NCBI GenBank assembly: GCA_002729295.1
Contig: PBTU01000164.1
Location: forward strand, 1 to 30,583
DNA from: Verrucomicrobiales bacterium
GTDB lineage: Bacteria; Verrucomicrobiota; Verrucomicrobiia; Verrucomicrobiales; Akkermansiaceae
DNA: 30,583 nt
Direction of reading: 5' to 3'
Shown: one piece after another, positions 14,171-23,600 of the stretch
Layout: every line of letters begins with the position of its first letter
How positions within the stretch are numbered: position 1 is the first letter of the stretch
Position numbers and translations under genes: made by a program
The notes under the pieces: model-generated
Databases searched by the model: none
Told to the model about the DNA's origin: nothing
Seen by the model: only the letters and a program-made list of their open reading frames with translations

Positions 14171-15601
14171 ATGTCACGTAAAAAATTACTCATCCTTTGG
14201 ATCCTAACCCTAGTCGCCGGACTCATTGTCTTCAAAACAAAGAACGACAAAGACGACAAGATCACAGTCTCAACCAAGCTCGAAATTGGAGCAAAAACTC
14301 TTGGTGACATCGACCTCGGTAAAATCACCGAAGTCGCAGTCACCGCTGGAGAAGATATTACTACCGCAGTCCTCGAGGGCAATCGCTGGTTCGTCTCGGA
14401 AGAAGGTAACTTCCCCGTCAACCTGCAGACCCTCTCGGGTATCTTTGATGACCTGCAGAAAGCCAAGGTCATCCAAGCTACCTCGATGGAAAAAGACTAC
14501 TACGACCGATTCCATCTCGATCCCGAAGATGAAAAAACCGAAAACCGCCCTAAAACGATCACTCTGAAGAGCGGTGATGACGCCCTGATCACCTACTACA
14601 TCGGAAAACGCAACGAGACTAAAGGTGGACGCGGCAGCGGAAGTGGACGCTACATTCGCTTGAGCAACGACGACAGCGGAGTCTACGTCATCAAAGAAGG
14701 GTTTGATAACCTTCAGGCTAAGCCCGAAGACTGGATTACCAAATCGCTCACCTTACTCGATTCTCCGATCAAAGTGGAGGTCAAGGCCAAGGAAGGTGCG
14801 TCTTATGAATCCTGGACCGTTTCCCGTCCCACCGCCGTCGATGAGTTCACGCTCGAAGATGGCACCGCTGGTTGGGAAACCAACAGCACCGAAGTCATGG
14901 CCTTGAAGAACTTCTTCACCCAGGTCAATTTCACCGACCTCCTCAACGAGCAGGAAGTTAAGGACCTCGTCAACGAGAACGACCAACGCGAAGTCAACAT
15001 CACTGATTCATCCGGCGCAAAATACTTCTTCACCATCACCCCGGAGAAAGTCGAACAGCCGGAGAAGAAGCCTGACGACAAAGCCCCCCCCGCAAAAGTC
15101 GAGCCCTCCAATTTCGTGGTAAGCTTCAAGATCTTGAACGGTCCGACCGAACCCAAAAAACCTGCCGCCGATGCCACCGTCCAGCAACAGGCTGAATACC
15201 AAGCTCGCGTCGCCAATCGCGATAAGCTTGTCAAGAACATGGAGCTTCAGAAGACTCTTGAAGGACGAAACTTTAAGATCGCTGCGACCCACATCAAAGT
15301 AATCAACAAGAGAAAGCAACAACTTGAGAAAGCGAAAAAGGTCAGCGTAACCACTAAGCCGGTTAAGGTGCCGACACCCGGACCGATCACGGACACACCG
15401 AGCCCCTTCGTCAACCCTCCGCCTATCCCGGGCAGCATACCCGCTCCTAAAGACGCCAAGCCCAGAAAACGAATCGAAGCAGTCACTCCTCCTATCGCTA
15501 TCCCTCCCCGCCCCGGCAACAAAGAGAGAGAGGTAAAACCTGCGGAGACTAACGGAAAGACCGACGCAGCGAAAAAAGAAACGCCCGAAAAAAGCGAGTA
15601 A
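14171..15601 (+). CDS. DUF4340-domain membrane-anchored protein with proline-rich C-terminus
   Basis: The product has 476 residues. A single N-terminal helix (KLLILWILTLVAGLIVF, 5-21) anchors it, and the rest is predicted to be periplasmic. The region from about residue 60 to 280 has the DUF4340 pattern: EGNRWFVSEEGNFPVN, then a segment about residual error and difference repeats, ITYYIGKR, and a paired second copy with WTVSRPT. The remainder is charged, and from about residue 395 it becomes proline-rich (for example TPGPITDTPSPFVNPPPIPG), ending in a lysine/glutamate tail. DUF4340 proteins are regularly found next to GldG-like genes, so I infer that it is an accessory periplasmic subunit of the same transporter. 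The proline-rich tail could span toward the cell wall or outer membrane. The gene is closed by a strong terminator. Confidence 0.85.
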   Translation: MSRKKLLILWILTLVAGLIVFKTKNDKDDKITVSTKLEIGAKTLGDIDLGKITEVAVTAGEDITTAVLEGNRWFVSEEGNFPVNLQTLSGIFDDLQKAKVIQATSMEKDYYDRFHLDPEDEKTENRPKTITLKSGDDALITYYIGKRNETKGGRGSGSGRYIRLSNDDSGVYVIKEGFDNLQAKPEDWITKSLTLLDSPIKVEVKAKEGASYESWTVSRPTAVDEFTLEDGTAGWETNSTEVMALKNFFTQVNFTDLLNEQEVKDLVNENDQREVNITDSSGAKYFFTITPEKVEQPEKKPDDKAPPAKVEPSNFVVSFKILNGPTEPKKPAADATVQQQAEYQARVANRDKLVKNMELQKTLEGRNFKIAATHIKVINKRKQQLEKAKKVSVTTKPVKVPTPGPITDTPSPFVNPPPIPGSIPAPKDAKPRKRIEAVTPPIAIPPRPGNKEREVKPAETNGKTDAAKKETPEKSE

Positions 15602-15624
15602 GCGCTCTTGGTTTGACAAATTCA

Positions 15625-15656
15625 AAAGCCCGGTCTGCCACAAGCGACCGGGCTTT
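15625..15656 (+). terminator. Intrinsic terminator of the ABC/DUF4340 operon
   Basis: A perfect 11-bp stem (AAAGCCCGGTC at 15625-15635 with GACCGGGCTTT at 15646-15656) encloses a 10-base loop and is followed by tcttgttt. It lies 23 bases after the DUF4340 stop. The flanking A and T runs mean it could also work, less well, in the other direction. Confidence 0.85.
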
Positions 15657-15873
15657 CTTGTTTCCCAAGAAAATCCCAAACAACAAAGATCGCTTGCATT
15701 AATCTCAATCCCCCTTACTCCTTGGCCCGCCGGATCGATGAATCCTAACGAGGAGATCGCCACACCACGGCTCTCCACCCCTCTTCCACTCTAGTTCGAT
15801 GAGAGATTGGTTCCGGGTATCTTAACTACACCTCGTCGAGACCAGACCCCAAAAAGGGATCACCAGATCAAGT

Positions 15874-17205
15874 ATGACTCCGACCTCATTTGAGGAGATG
15901 GCTTTGGCCACTCCCATCAAACGTGCTCTTGCCGAGCAAAATTATCACACGCCATCGCCGATTCAGGCCCAGTCAATTCCCACTCTCCTTCAAGGTAGAG
16001 ATCTCCTCGGGATCGCTCAAACGGGAACCGGTAAGACCGCCGCCTTCTCACTGCCTATCCTCAATGCCCTGCTGGAGAACCAAAAGCGGCCGCAGAGAAA
16101 AAGTGCACGCGTTCTGGTTCTGACCCCCACCCGGGAACTCGCCACCCAGATCTCCCAAAGCTTCGACACCTACGGGAAATACCTACGCTTTCGCAAGACC
16201 CTCGTCTATGGAGGCGTTGGCAAAAACCCTCAGATCAACGCCATGAAACCCGGCGTCGACGTTCTCGTCGCCTGCCCCGGGCGTCTTCTCGATCACATGA
16301 ACGAGGGAGATATCGACCTTTCCGGCGTCGACTACTTCGTTCTCGATGAAGTCGACCGCATGCTTGACATGGGATTCCTTCGCGACGTCAAACGCATCAT
16401 CGCCAAGCTTCCCGGACAACGTCAGTCCCTCTTCTTCTCGGCAACTCTGAGCCCCGCTATCAAAGAATTGGCTCACGGAATCCTTCACAACCCCGAGTCA
16501 GTCTCCATCGCCCCCAAAGTCACTACCGCGGAAAAAGTCGACCAGGAAGTCTGCTTCATCGATCGCGAACACAAACGCAAACTCCTAATGCAGCACCTCG
16601 GAGACCAGGCGGCTGGTGAACTTACCATCGTGTTCTCCAAAACAAAACACGGAGCCAATAAGCTTTGCCGCTGGATCAACTCGGAGGGCTTTACCGCCGA
16701 AGCCATCCATGGAAACCGGTCCCAACCCCAACGGGAGAAAACCCTCGATCGCTTTAAATCAGGTAAACTTCCGATCTTGGTAGCCACAGACGTCGCAGCC
16801 CGCGGGGTCGATGTTAAAGACGTCACTCTTGTCGTTAATTTCGACCTCCCCAACGAAGCCGAGGCCTACGTTCACCGCATCGGACGCACCGGACGGGCCG
16901 GAGCCACCGGTAATGCCATTTCCTACTGCACTCCTGAAGAACACGAATTCTTTATGGATATCGAAAAGCTTATCAAAAAGAAGATCCCGGTGAATGCCCG
17001 ACACGAAAATCATCACAATGAACTGGCCGATCTTCACGCACGCGGAATTAAATCCCGCGAATCCACCCGCGACAACGGAGGGAAGAAAAAAAGCCAAGGC
17101 GGACGACGAAGCGGCGGAGCTCGCAACCAGTCCCAAGGGCACCAGGAACGGCCCGGTAATAATCGTCGCCGACGGAGCAATAGGAGACCCCGACGATCTG
17201 CCTAA
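15874..17205 (+). CDS. rhlE: DEAD-box family ATP-dependent RNA helicase, RhlE-like (motif II is DEVD)
   Basis: The product has 443 residues. All superfamily 2 motifs are present: the Q motif around FEEM...TPSPIQ (6-31), motif I AQTGTGKT (48-55), PTRELA (85-90), a GG pair (113-114), CPGR where TPGR is usual, motif II DEVD (158-161), SAT (189-191), ATDVAARGVD (about 304-313) and HRIGRTGRAG (about 334-343). The canonical Ala of DEAD is Val here; DEVD is known in some RhlE relatives and should remain active because both acids are kept. The C-terminus from about residue 395 is a basic Arg/Gly/Asn/Gln-rich tail of the kind that binds RNA nonspecifically. Probable role: rRNA maturation, ribosome assembly or RNA turnover in the cytoplasm. 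The gene is separate from its neighbours and converges on rsuA with a 21-base gap. Confidence 0.93.
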   Translation: MTPTSFEEMALATPIKRALAEQNYHTPSPIQAQSIPTLLQGRDLLGIAQTGTGKTAAFSLPILNALLENQKRPQRKSARVLVLTPTRELATQISQSFDTYGKYLRFRKTLVYGGVGKNPQINAMKPGVDVLVACPGRLLDHMNEGDIDLSGVDYFVLDEVDRMLDMGFLRDVKRIIAKLPGQRQSLFFSATLSPAIKELAHGILHNPESVSIAPKVTTAEKVDQEVCFIDREHKRKLLMQHLGDQAAGELTIVFSKTKHGANKLCRWINSEGFTAEAIHGNRSQPQREKTLDRFKSGKLPILVATDVAARGVDVKDVTLVVNFDLPNEAEAYVHRIGRTGRAGATGNAISYCTPEEHEFFMDIEKLIKKKIPVNARHENHHNELADLHARGIKSRESTRDNGGKKKSQGGRRSGGARNQSQGHQERPGNNRRRRSNRRPRRSA

Positions 17206-17226
17206 CAGGTCTTTGCAGGAGCGGTA

Positions 17227-17895
17227 TTACGCCAGCTCACGCCAGGCACCCATTGGAAGATCATCCGGAAGTTCGATCCCTCCGATCGCTTCGCGGTGCA
17301 ATGCGATCACCTTGAGGTCGAATCGCGCGAACATTCGTTTCACCTGATGATGCTTGCCTTCATAAATGATCAAACGACAACGTGAATCTTCAATGAGTTC
17401 AACCTTCGCTGGAGCTGTCGTGATCTCTTCTTTCGCAAACCACATCCCCTCCTCGAAGACCTCCACCACTGCCTGCTCAATCACTCCATCGACCTCAACA
17501 AGATAACGCTTGCCGACTTTTTTCGCGGGCTCCGTCAGTGACTTGGAGAATTCCCCGTCATTGGTAAGAATCATCAATCCGCTCGTGTAACGATCCAACC
17601 GTCCTGCCAAATGCAAGCCGGAGGCCCACGGACGTTCGATCAAATCAATCACGGTAGGATGCTCCGGATCTTTGGTGGCACTCACCACACCAAGGGGTTT
17701 ATTCAATATAATCACCCGTCTTGTCTCCGCCTGTACGACCTTCCCAGAAACCTCGATCCGATCAAATTTCCCAACCAGCCTGGCCGCCTCCGTGACACGC
17801 TCTCCATTCACGCTCACCTCCCCGGCCTCAAACTGTTCTCTTACCTGACGTTTCCCCCAGCTTGCCCATTTTCCAATCAAGCGATCGAGCCTCAT
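17227..17895 (-). CDS. rsuA: 16S rRNA pseudouridine synthase of the RsuA/RluB/E/F family
   Basis: The product has 222 residues. An N-terminal S4 RNA-binding domain (MRLDRLIGKW... to about residue 50) is followed by the pseudouridine synthase core with NKPLGVVSA (65-73) and the catalytic GRLDRYTSGL (98-107, Asp101). The late motif YEGKHHQVKRMF matches RsuA (EGKYHQVKRMF in the known enzyme) better than RluE or RluF, which read QVRRM. I therefore favour modification of U516 of 16S rRNA. The ATG at 17895 gives the standard S4 start. It is the last gene of a minus-strand cluster, 11 bases behind birA, and faces the helicase gene. Cytoplasmic. Confidence 0.88.
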   Translation of the reverse strand: MRLDRLIGKWASWGKRQVREQFEAGEVSVNGERVTEAARLVGKFDRIEVSGKVVQAETRRVIILNKPLGVVSATKDPEHPTVIDLIERPWASGLHLAGRLDRYTSGLMILTNDGEFSKSLTEPAKKVGKRYLVEVDGVIEQAVVEVFEEGMWFAKEEITTAPAKVELIEDSRCRLIIYEGKHHQVKRMFARFDLKVIALHREAIGGIELPDDLPMGAWRELA

Positions 17896-17906
17896 ATCAT
17901 ACGATG

Positions 17907-18674
17907 TTATTCTCCGATCACCTTAATCTCCGACGCCTGTAATAAACTCTCTCGACCGCTTGAAGTCATCAAAATAAGCTCACCGCCTGGAGACAAGCCC
18001 ACCATAGTTCCGCACTTTACCTCATCCCCCGCCACCAAGCTCACTTCCTTCCCTTGCAGGACACACCGCATTTTCCATGCTTCTAACAACTCGGAAAAAG
18101 ACGAGCCGATTTGAGCTATCCGCAACCGAAGGCGATTCAAACAAGCTACCAAAACATCCTCTCGCGAGACCGGCGTACCCACCTCGAGAGCCAGAGACGT
18201 CGCGGGAAAAGCCAGCCCTTCGGGAAAGCAGGTCACGTTGACATTGAGACCAATTCCCACCACCACAAAGCCATCACCAGCTTCCACAAGAATCCCACAC
18301 ACTTTTTGCTTGTTGATCCATACATCATTGGGCCATTTGACGCCCGATGAACATCCGAAGGAATCCAAGGCCTCCGACACTGCCAAGCCTGTCGCAAGAG
18401 CAATGCGAGACCATAAGGCCGGAGGATCACCAGGCCGCACGATCACCGAACAAGCCATCCCCTCGCCGGGAGGACACGTCCATGGCTGCCCACGGCGACC
18501 TCTCCCCGAAGTTTGAGTCTCGGTCAGCACGACCGAAAAATCTGCAGCCCCCTTCAATGCCAATTTTCGGGCCTCATCATTAGTAGAACCACATTCAGGC
18601 AGAAAAATAATTTTTTCGGCCCACTCTTCGGACAAAGACTCAATGACAGCCCCGTCCCACTCGTCCTCATTCAT
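17907..18674 (-). CDS. birA: Biotin-[acetyl-CoA-carboxylase] ligase, monofunctional
   Basis: The product has 255 residues and joins biotin to the biotin carboxyl carrier protein through biotinyl-AMP. Conserved elements are the STN substrate motif (30-32), the biotinyl-AMP loop GRGRRG (57-62), KWPNDVW (113-119) and KVCGILVE with the biotin-contacting Lys124. A small C-terminal SH3-like domain begins near residue 205. The N-terminal winged-helix DNA-binding domain of bifunctional BirA is absent, so this copy should not act as a repressor. The start overlaps the 3' end of nadC by 8 bases, which suggests translational coupling. The operon therefore groups cofactor metabolism (biotin and NAD) with rRNA modification. 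Confidence 0.92.
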   Translation of the reverse strand: MNEDEWDGAVIESLSEEWAEKIIFLPECGSTNDEARKLALKGAADFSVVLTETQTSGRGRRGQPWTCPPGEGMACSVIVRPGDPPALWSRIALATGLAVSEALDSFGCSSGVKWPNDVWINKQKVCGILVEAGDGFVVVGIGLNVNVTCFPEGLAFPATSLALEVGTPVSREDVLVACLNRLRLRIAQIGSSFSELLEAWKMRCVLQGKEVSLVAGDEVKCGTMVGLSPGGELILMTSSGRESLLQASEIKVIGE

Positions 18675-19518
18675 CGTTAAAAAGCAAATCTAGGGACAAA
18701 TCGAGAGCAACCGCCGAATGCGTCACTCTTCCCACCGAAATAAAATCAACACCGGTACAGGCAATTCCCGCAACCGTCTCAAGAGTTACCCCACCACTTG
18801 CCTCCAGCTTCGGACCTTCACTTCCTCTCATCGCGACCGCTTCCTTCATCGTCTCATTGTCCATATTATCGAGAAGAATGTAATCTACTCCCTCCAACTC
18901 GAGAAAAGCCTCTACTTGATCCAATCGATCAGCCTCCAGCTCAACTTCAACCCCAGGTTTTTCACGCCTCAGATGGTCGATAGCATTTTGAAGTTCAGCC
19001 ACACCATTCTCAGCCACGAGATGGTTGTCCTTCACCATGGCACGGTCATACAAGCCCATGCGGTGATTCAATCCGCCTCCAGCAACCACCGCAGCTTTTT
19101 CAAGCGACCGCCATCCCGGGGTCGTCTTCCGTGTATCGAGAATACGGGCCGGAGTCCCCTCGGTTAACTCCACAAATCTGTGGGTCTTGGTGGCAATCCC
19201 GGAAAGCCTTTGCAAAAAGTTCAAGGAAACTCGCTCGGCAGTTAAAATCGAACGCGCATTTCCTCGCATCTCCATGACGCAGGCTTTCTGAGTCACGTGA
19301 CTCCCGTCTTCCAATAAAATCTTCACGGATAAGCTGGCATCTACCCGCCGAAAGACTTCGGCCGCGATCTCCACCCCCGCAATCACCCCTTCGTGTTTGG
19401 CCACGATCAGACCTCGGGCCTCGCGATCTTTGGGAATGAAATACTCTGAAGTGACATCACCAGGGCCAATATCTTCAGCAAGGGCCAGGTCAATAAGCGT
19501 CGAAGTCGTCCGATCCAC
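18667..19518 (-). CDS. nadC: Nicotinate-nucleotide pyrophosphorylase (carboxylating), quinolinate phosphoribosyltransferase
   Basis: The product has 283 residues, the usual length for NadC, which converts quinolinate and PRPP to nicotinate mononucleotide in de novo NAD synthesis. Diagnostic segments are ALAEDIGPGDVTS (12-24), AERVSLNFLQRLSGIAT (95-110), DTRKTTPGWRSLEK (128-141), GGGLNHRMGLYD (147-158), KDNH (163-166) and a late VDFISVGRVTHS that closes the PRPP-binding barrel. All residues used for substrate binding appear present. It is the first gene of the nadC-birA-rsuA set. The short spacer upstream (19519-19571) separates it from the terminator of the TPR operon, so its promoter must lie in or near that terminator region. 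Cytoplasmic. Confidence 0.95.
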   Translation of the reverse strand: MDRTTSTLIDLALAEDIGPGDVTSEYFIPKDREARGLIVAKHEGVIAGVEIAAEVFRRVDASLSVKILLEDGSHVTQKACVMEMRGNARSILTAERVSLNFLQRLSGIATKTHRFVELTEGTPARILDTRKTTPGWRSLEKAAVVAGGGLNHRMGLYDRAMVKDNHLVAENGVAELQNAIDHLRREKPGVEVELEADRLDQVEAFLELEGVDYILLDNMDNETMKEAVAMRGSEGPKLEASGGVTLETVAGIACTGVDFISVGRVTHSAVALDLSLDLLFNDE

Positions 19519-19571
19519 GGAGGAATCCTAGCGGATGATCCCTCGAGGAAAAGAGCTGAATAAAACTCCAA

Positions 19572-19602
19572 AGAAAAAAGCGAAGAGCCCAAGCTCCTCG
19601 CT
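19572..19602 (-). terminator. Intrinsic terminator of the ExbBD-TPR operon
   Basis: Read on the minus strand, the stem AGCGAGGAGC pairs with GCTCTTCGCT (one G-U) around a TTGG loop, at 19579-19588 and 19593-19602, and is followed directly by a run of T residues (19572-19578). It lies 38 bases after the stop of the 334-residue TPR-like gene, and I take it as the end of that transcript. Confidence 0.85.
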
Positions 19603-19639
19603 CTTTGAAATTTCAGATTCGATAAGAATTCCTGGAATC

Positions 19640-20644
19640 TTACTTCTCCTTCTTCTTATCGTCCTCCTTGAGGGATTTTTTAGCAGACTTTTTGTCCTCC
19701 TCGGTCGTCTTGGGAGTAACCTGAGGTTTCCCTTTGGGTGGGAACTTGAGCAGACCCTTGTAGTTCGCTGGAAGAGTCGCCCCATTTCCGAGAGTTTTAT
19801 CCCAAAGCTTAATCAAAGCAATTCCCTCCTTGATCAGGAAAGCGCCGGTCGAATCAGGATTGTGATCTTCAGTATTATAGAGCTTTTTGGCCAACTTCAC
19901 TGAATCATCATTATCAATAATGCGAAGGCAGTTGAGAGCGGCCTTTCGGGTAATCTCCTCGGAGGCTGCAAAATCGGACACGAACGCGTGGTTGTAGGCC
20001 GTCAGCGCCTGAATCGGCTTGTCAATCCCCTCCAAGGCTAATCCGTGGCAATAAGACATTTGAGCTCGCAGACCACCGGACACCTTAAGGTTTCTCCACT
20101 CGGGGTCAGAGGCAATCGCATCAAGACGCGACCAGCTCTTCGTTCGAACGGCTTCCCAAAAGACCGAATAGATCTTGACCTGGGTATGGTGCTCGGTACG
20201 GGCCAGCAACTCAAAATTCAAACCTTCAATCAGTGGACTTAACTGAGCGAGCTCCTCCAGCTTCCGCAGACATTCCATTTGGTAGAAAGTCGACAGGGTG
20301 CTGTAGTTCCCTTTGATCTCATCCACCTTTTTGTAGATCTTAGCGCAAGCTTCAAATTTGTCCTTGGCCTCCGCATAATTCCGACTTTTGAAAAGCTCCA
20401 TCGCTTCAGTGAACTCGGGCGGCTCGAGGAAATAAACTTTGGCCGTGGAAAGGCGTAAGTCCCGGTAAACGGTTGAGTTCTCCTTCTCCTTATATCGCAG
20501 GACCTTGTCGTTGGCTGCAACGATCCACCCTGTCAAGACGTCGTCGCCCTTAAACATCAAGGCGCGTGGTTCTTTTTCGTTTTGAGCAAAGGCAGAGCCA
20601 AGAGAGGTGGCAAGAACCAGAGCGGTAGTAACAATTTTTTTCAT
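19640..20644 (-). CDS. Secreted TPR-like protein of unknown function
   Basis: The product has 334 residues. A clear signal peptide (MKKIVTTALVLATSLGSAFA, cleavage near 20) directs it to the periplasm. A short beta-rich segment follows (about 27-75, with LTGWIVAANDKVLRYKEKE, perhaps an SH3-like fold). From about residue 80 there are helical repeats with TPR character, such as EAMELFKSRNYAEAKDKFEAC and a later ALNCLRIIDND. The C-terminus is lysine- and glutamate-rich and low in complexity. I do not recognise a named family. It lies 36 bases downstream of the large TPR gene and is the last gene before the terminator, so it probably works with the ExbB/ExbD proteins as a periplasmic scaffold. No catalytic residues can be pointed out. 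Confidence 0.7.
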   Translation of the reverse strand: MKKIVTTALVLATSLGSAFAQNEKEPRALMFKGDDVLTGWIVAANDKVLRYKEKENSTVYRDLRLSTAKVYFLEPPEFTEAMELFKSRNYAEAKDKFEACAKIYKKVDEIKGNYSTLSTFYQMECLRKLEELAQLSPLIEGLNFELLARTEHHTQVKIYSVFWEAVRTKSWSRLDAIASDPEWRNLKVSGGLRAQMSYCHGLALEGIDKPIQALTAYNHAFVSDFAASEEITRKAALNCLRIIDNDDSVKLAKKLYNTEDHNPDSTGAFLIKEGIALIKLWDKTLGNGATLPANYKGLLKFPPKGKPQVTPKTTEEDKKSAKKSLKEDDKKKEK

Positions 20645-20680
20645 TGCGTATCAATTAGTTGGGATTCAAATCTTAGGTTC

Positions 20681-23600
20681 TTATTCACCCTTTCTCTTAT
20701 TAATTTCCTCCATGCTGACAGTTTCACTGCTGTCCTCATATCCCTGAATCAATAATTCAACACTCTTCCAGATTTTCACCTCGTCCTCGTTCATCTTCGG
20801 GATCAAGCGGCGGGTCATATCAACATATTTCCAACCTTTCTCATAGGCAAGCTGACGGTCGCTTTTGCCAACCTTGGGATTATCGCCATTGCGATCCCAG
20901 GTGAGCTCCAACCAACGTTTAATTGATGGAGCGGAAACCCTAATCAATCCCAGGTTTGATCCCCAGAGAAGTCCGAAGTTCACCCGGGCGTCTTCCGTCT
21001 GACCATTGCCGTCATAGGCTTGCGCAAGAAGGAAGCGCGCTTCACCACGAGAATTTCTGAAACCATCTGTCTCGAGATACAATCTCGACTTGGCAATCGC
21101 TCCCGCGAAATCTTTTTTATCATAAAGGACAGTCACCATACGCATGAGAGCATCTTCTTTCTGAGACTTCTCTTCGGCGTCATCAAAGACCCGCTGCAGA
21201 TACTTGATCGCCTCATCTTTCTGGGAATTTGTTCCCCGACCTAGAATATCGGCAACCCCGAAAAGGGCCGGGAATTTGTAACTCTGGTCTCCATCACGGC
21301 TGAGAGCTTGCTCGTAGTATGGACGGGCTTCAAGAGGAGTCGCGCTCTTCTTGCGGATGAACTCGCCCACTCGAACAAGGATATAGTTTGAGAGATCTTT
21401 CAGATCGAAATCATTTTTCAACTCATTGAAGAGAACTTTGACCATAGCACGAGAGCTTGCTTCACGCGAGGCATCTTTCTTTTGAACCGCGTCTTGATTC
21501 ACCTCCTCGAAGACACCGATAATCGCAACGCGAAGAAGTGCCCGGGCGGCCATGTCGCTCGATTTAATCCGCGGGAAATTATAATAGTGGTCCTTCAACT
21601 CCTCCGGAGTGTGAGTCTCAAGATAAGCCTCGGTGTATGAGCCAACAGCGGCTTCCAAATCAGGGGCACCCGGGACACTGGCGAGATCGGCAATGACCCC
21701 CTGAAGACGCTCCAAGGCTTCATCAAACTTTCCAGCGACACGCATTCCAGGAAGACCAGCCACCGCAACCTTCACCTTGTAGGGTGAGTTGGATCCGTAA
21801 TCCTCCCAGAACTTGTTGTAATACGGAACGGATTCCTCAACACGGGGTCCGGGCTTGTTATCCACCTTCGCCATACCGATGACATTCACCAGATAGAAGA
21901 GGGCCTCACCCGCCACCATTTCGTTTTGCTTACGCTCGGCCATCTCGAGAGCCTTCTTGTAGTAGCCTTCCGCGAGATCGGCTTGCTCCGTTCCCTCCAG
22001 AATATTTCCCTTCAGGTTGAAGTTCATCTCCATGATTTCCACCCCGGGGAATTCATTTTCCACCCGACTCACCAGAACCAGTGCTGGCTCAAGTTCGCTT
22101 TCAGCATAGTGGCAGTTGGCGCGGTCAAAGAGAGCGAAGGGATAGTAAGGGTTGCTCCCGGGCTGGGGATACTTCTCAAGGAAAACATCAAGAAGAGCAG
22201 CCGACTTGGTGAAGTATTGCAGGCGTGAAAGATTGGAGGCTTGGAAATACAGCACAGCCTGACGACGGTGTTGCTTGGTGTCCTTATCACCGTATGTCTT
22301 CACGTGGAGATCCAATAATGGCTGGGCTTCCACAAACTGGGCAGTGTAGTGGTAACTTCCACCGAGAACAAAGAGGCAGATGTCATGCTGTTCCGAGGGC
22401 TTCGCCAGGTTGTCGATCATCTTGCTGGCTACCTCGATGCACTTCTCATACTCACCCTGCCAGAAAAGACTGGTGAGCATCATGCGGCGCACCTCCTCGA
22501 CATGCTCGCTTTTGGGGAAATCCTTCAGGAAACGGCTTCCGTAAAATTCGGTCGTGAGAACCTCTCCAATGATGGAGGAGGTCCGCACCAGGTGGTAAAG
22601 ATTCTTTTCACGGGCAGCGACCACCTTCTTGTCTTTGTAGACCTTGGCGTTAGGATAGTAGAGTTCGAGTTGTTCGTAGACAGCAAAGGCACCACGGACA
22701 TTTCCTTCGTCCTCGTGCATCACGGCGGTATTGAGGAACGCGTATACCTCGTTCATCTTGCCGCTGGTGTCGGCGTCTTTGAGAGATTCGAGATCGGTCT
22801 CAAGAGTCTTTTTGTTAATCACCTTCGATCCATCTTTGATCGTGCGAGGATAAGTGGCCACCGAATCAAGCCTGGCCTTGACATCATCAATCGCACCAAC
22901 CGTGCTGGGAACGAGCGCATAGAGCTCAAAGGTGGAATTCATCATCTCCGCAGCCTTGGCATCCTGAGCCAACTTCATGAAGAGCGGTGCAAATTCATAG
23001 GCCTCGAATGGCTCAAGTTTGATGTGGCCGCGATTCTTGGCAATGAATTCGAGAAGTGACTTCTCGTCTTTTTTATCAATGACAGCTTCCACCATAGAGT
23101 GGAAAGCGGTCATGATTCCCTTGTTGGGAGTCGGGAAGGTCATCTTGTTCTTGATGGCTGTCTCGAGATACTTTCCCCCCTCTCCAATCTTGCGGAGCTT
23201 GAAGTTACAGACCGCCATGTTGATGTAGAAAACGCCACGCTCGTATTTGTCACGACCCGGATCACGTTCTTGGAGGAACTTCTTATACATCTTAATTGCC
23301 TCGTCCCATTTTTCCGCGCCTTTCGCGGCATGACCCCACATTAGGAGGGATTTGGTGTGATAAAGATTCACACTCTGGACTTTGTCGCCGAGGCCCGAAT
23401 TGTTGGCGTATTTCTTATAGCACTTTTCGAAAGACTTTGCTGCCTCATCGAAAAGTCGGAGCTTGAGCTCACAATATCCTTGGTGATACCAAAACCAACC
23501 AAAGCGAGGTCCAATGAGAGTCGGAGCGCGATTATCGAAGGCATCGGTCGCTCTTTTCAGAAGGGCCCTGGCCTTATCCCATTCACCCGCACGCATGGCG

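Noticed and set aside
15008..15778. 256-codon minus-strand frame across the end of the DUF4340 gene
   Set aside because: Antisense shadow: it crosses the strong terminator at 15625-15656 and its translation is Arg/Leu/Phe-rich without any domain.
22349..23059. 236-codon open frame on the plus strand inside the large TPR gene
   Set aside because: It is fully antisense to a protein with a signal peptide and clear helical repeats; its translation has no recognisable domain and follows from the codon use of the real gene.
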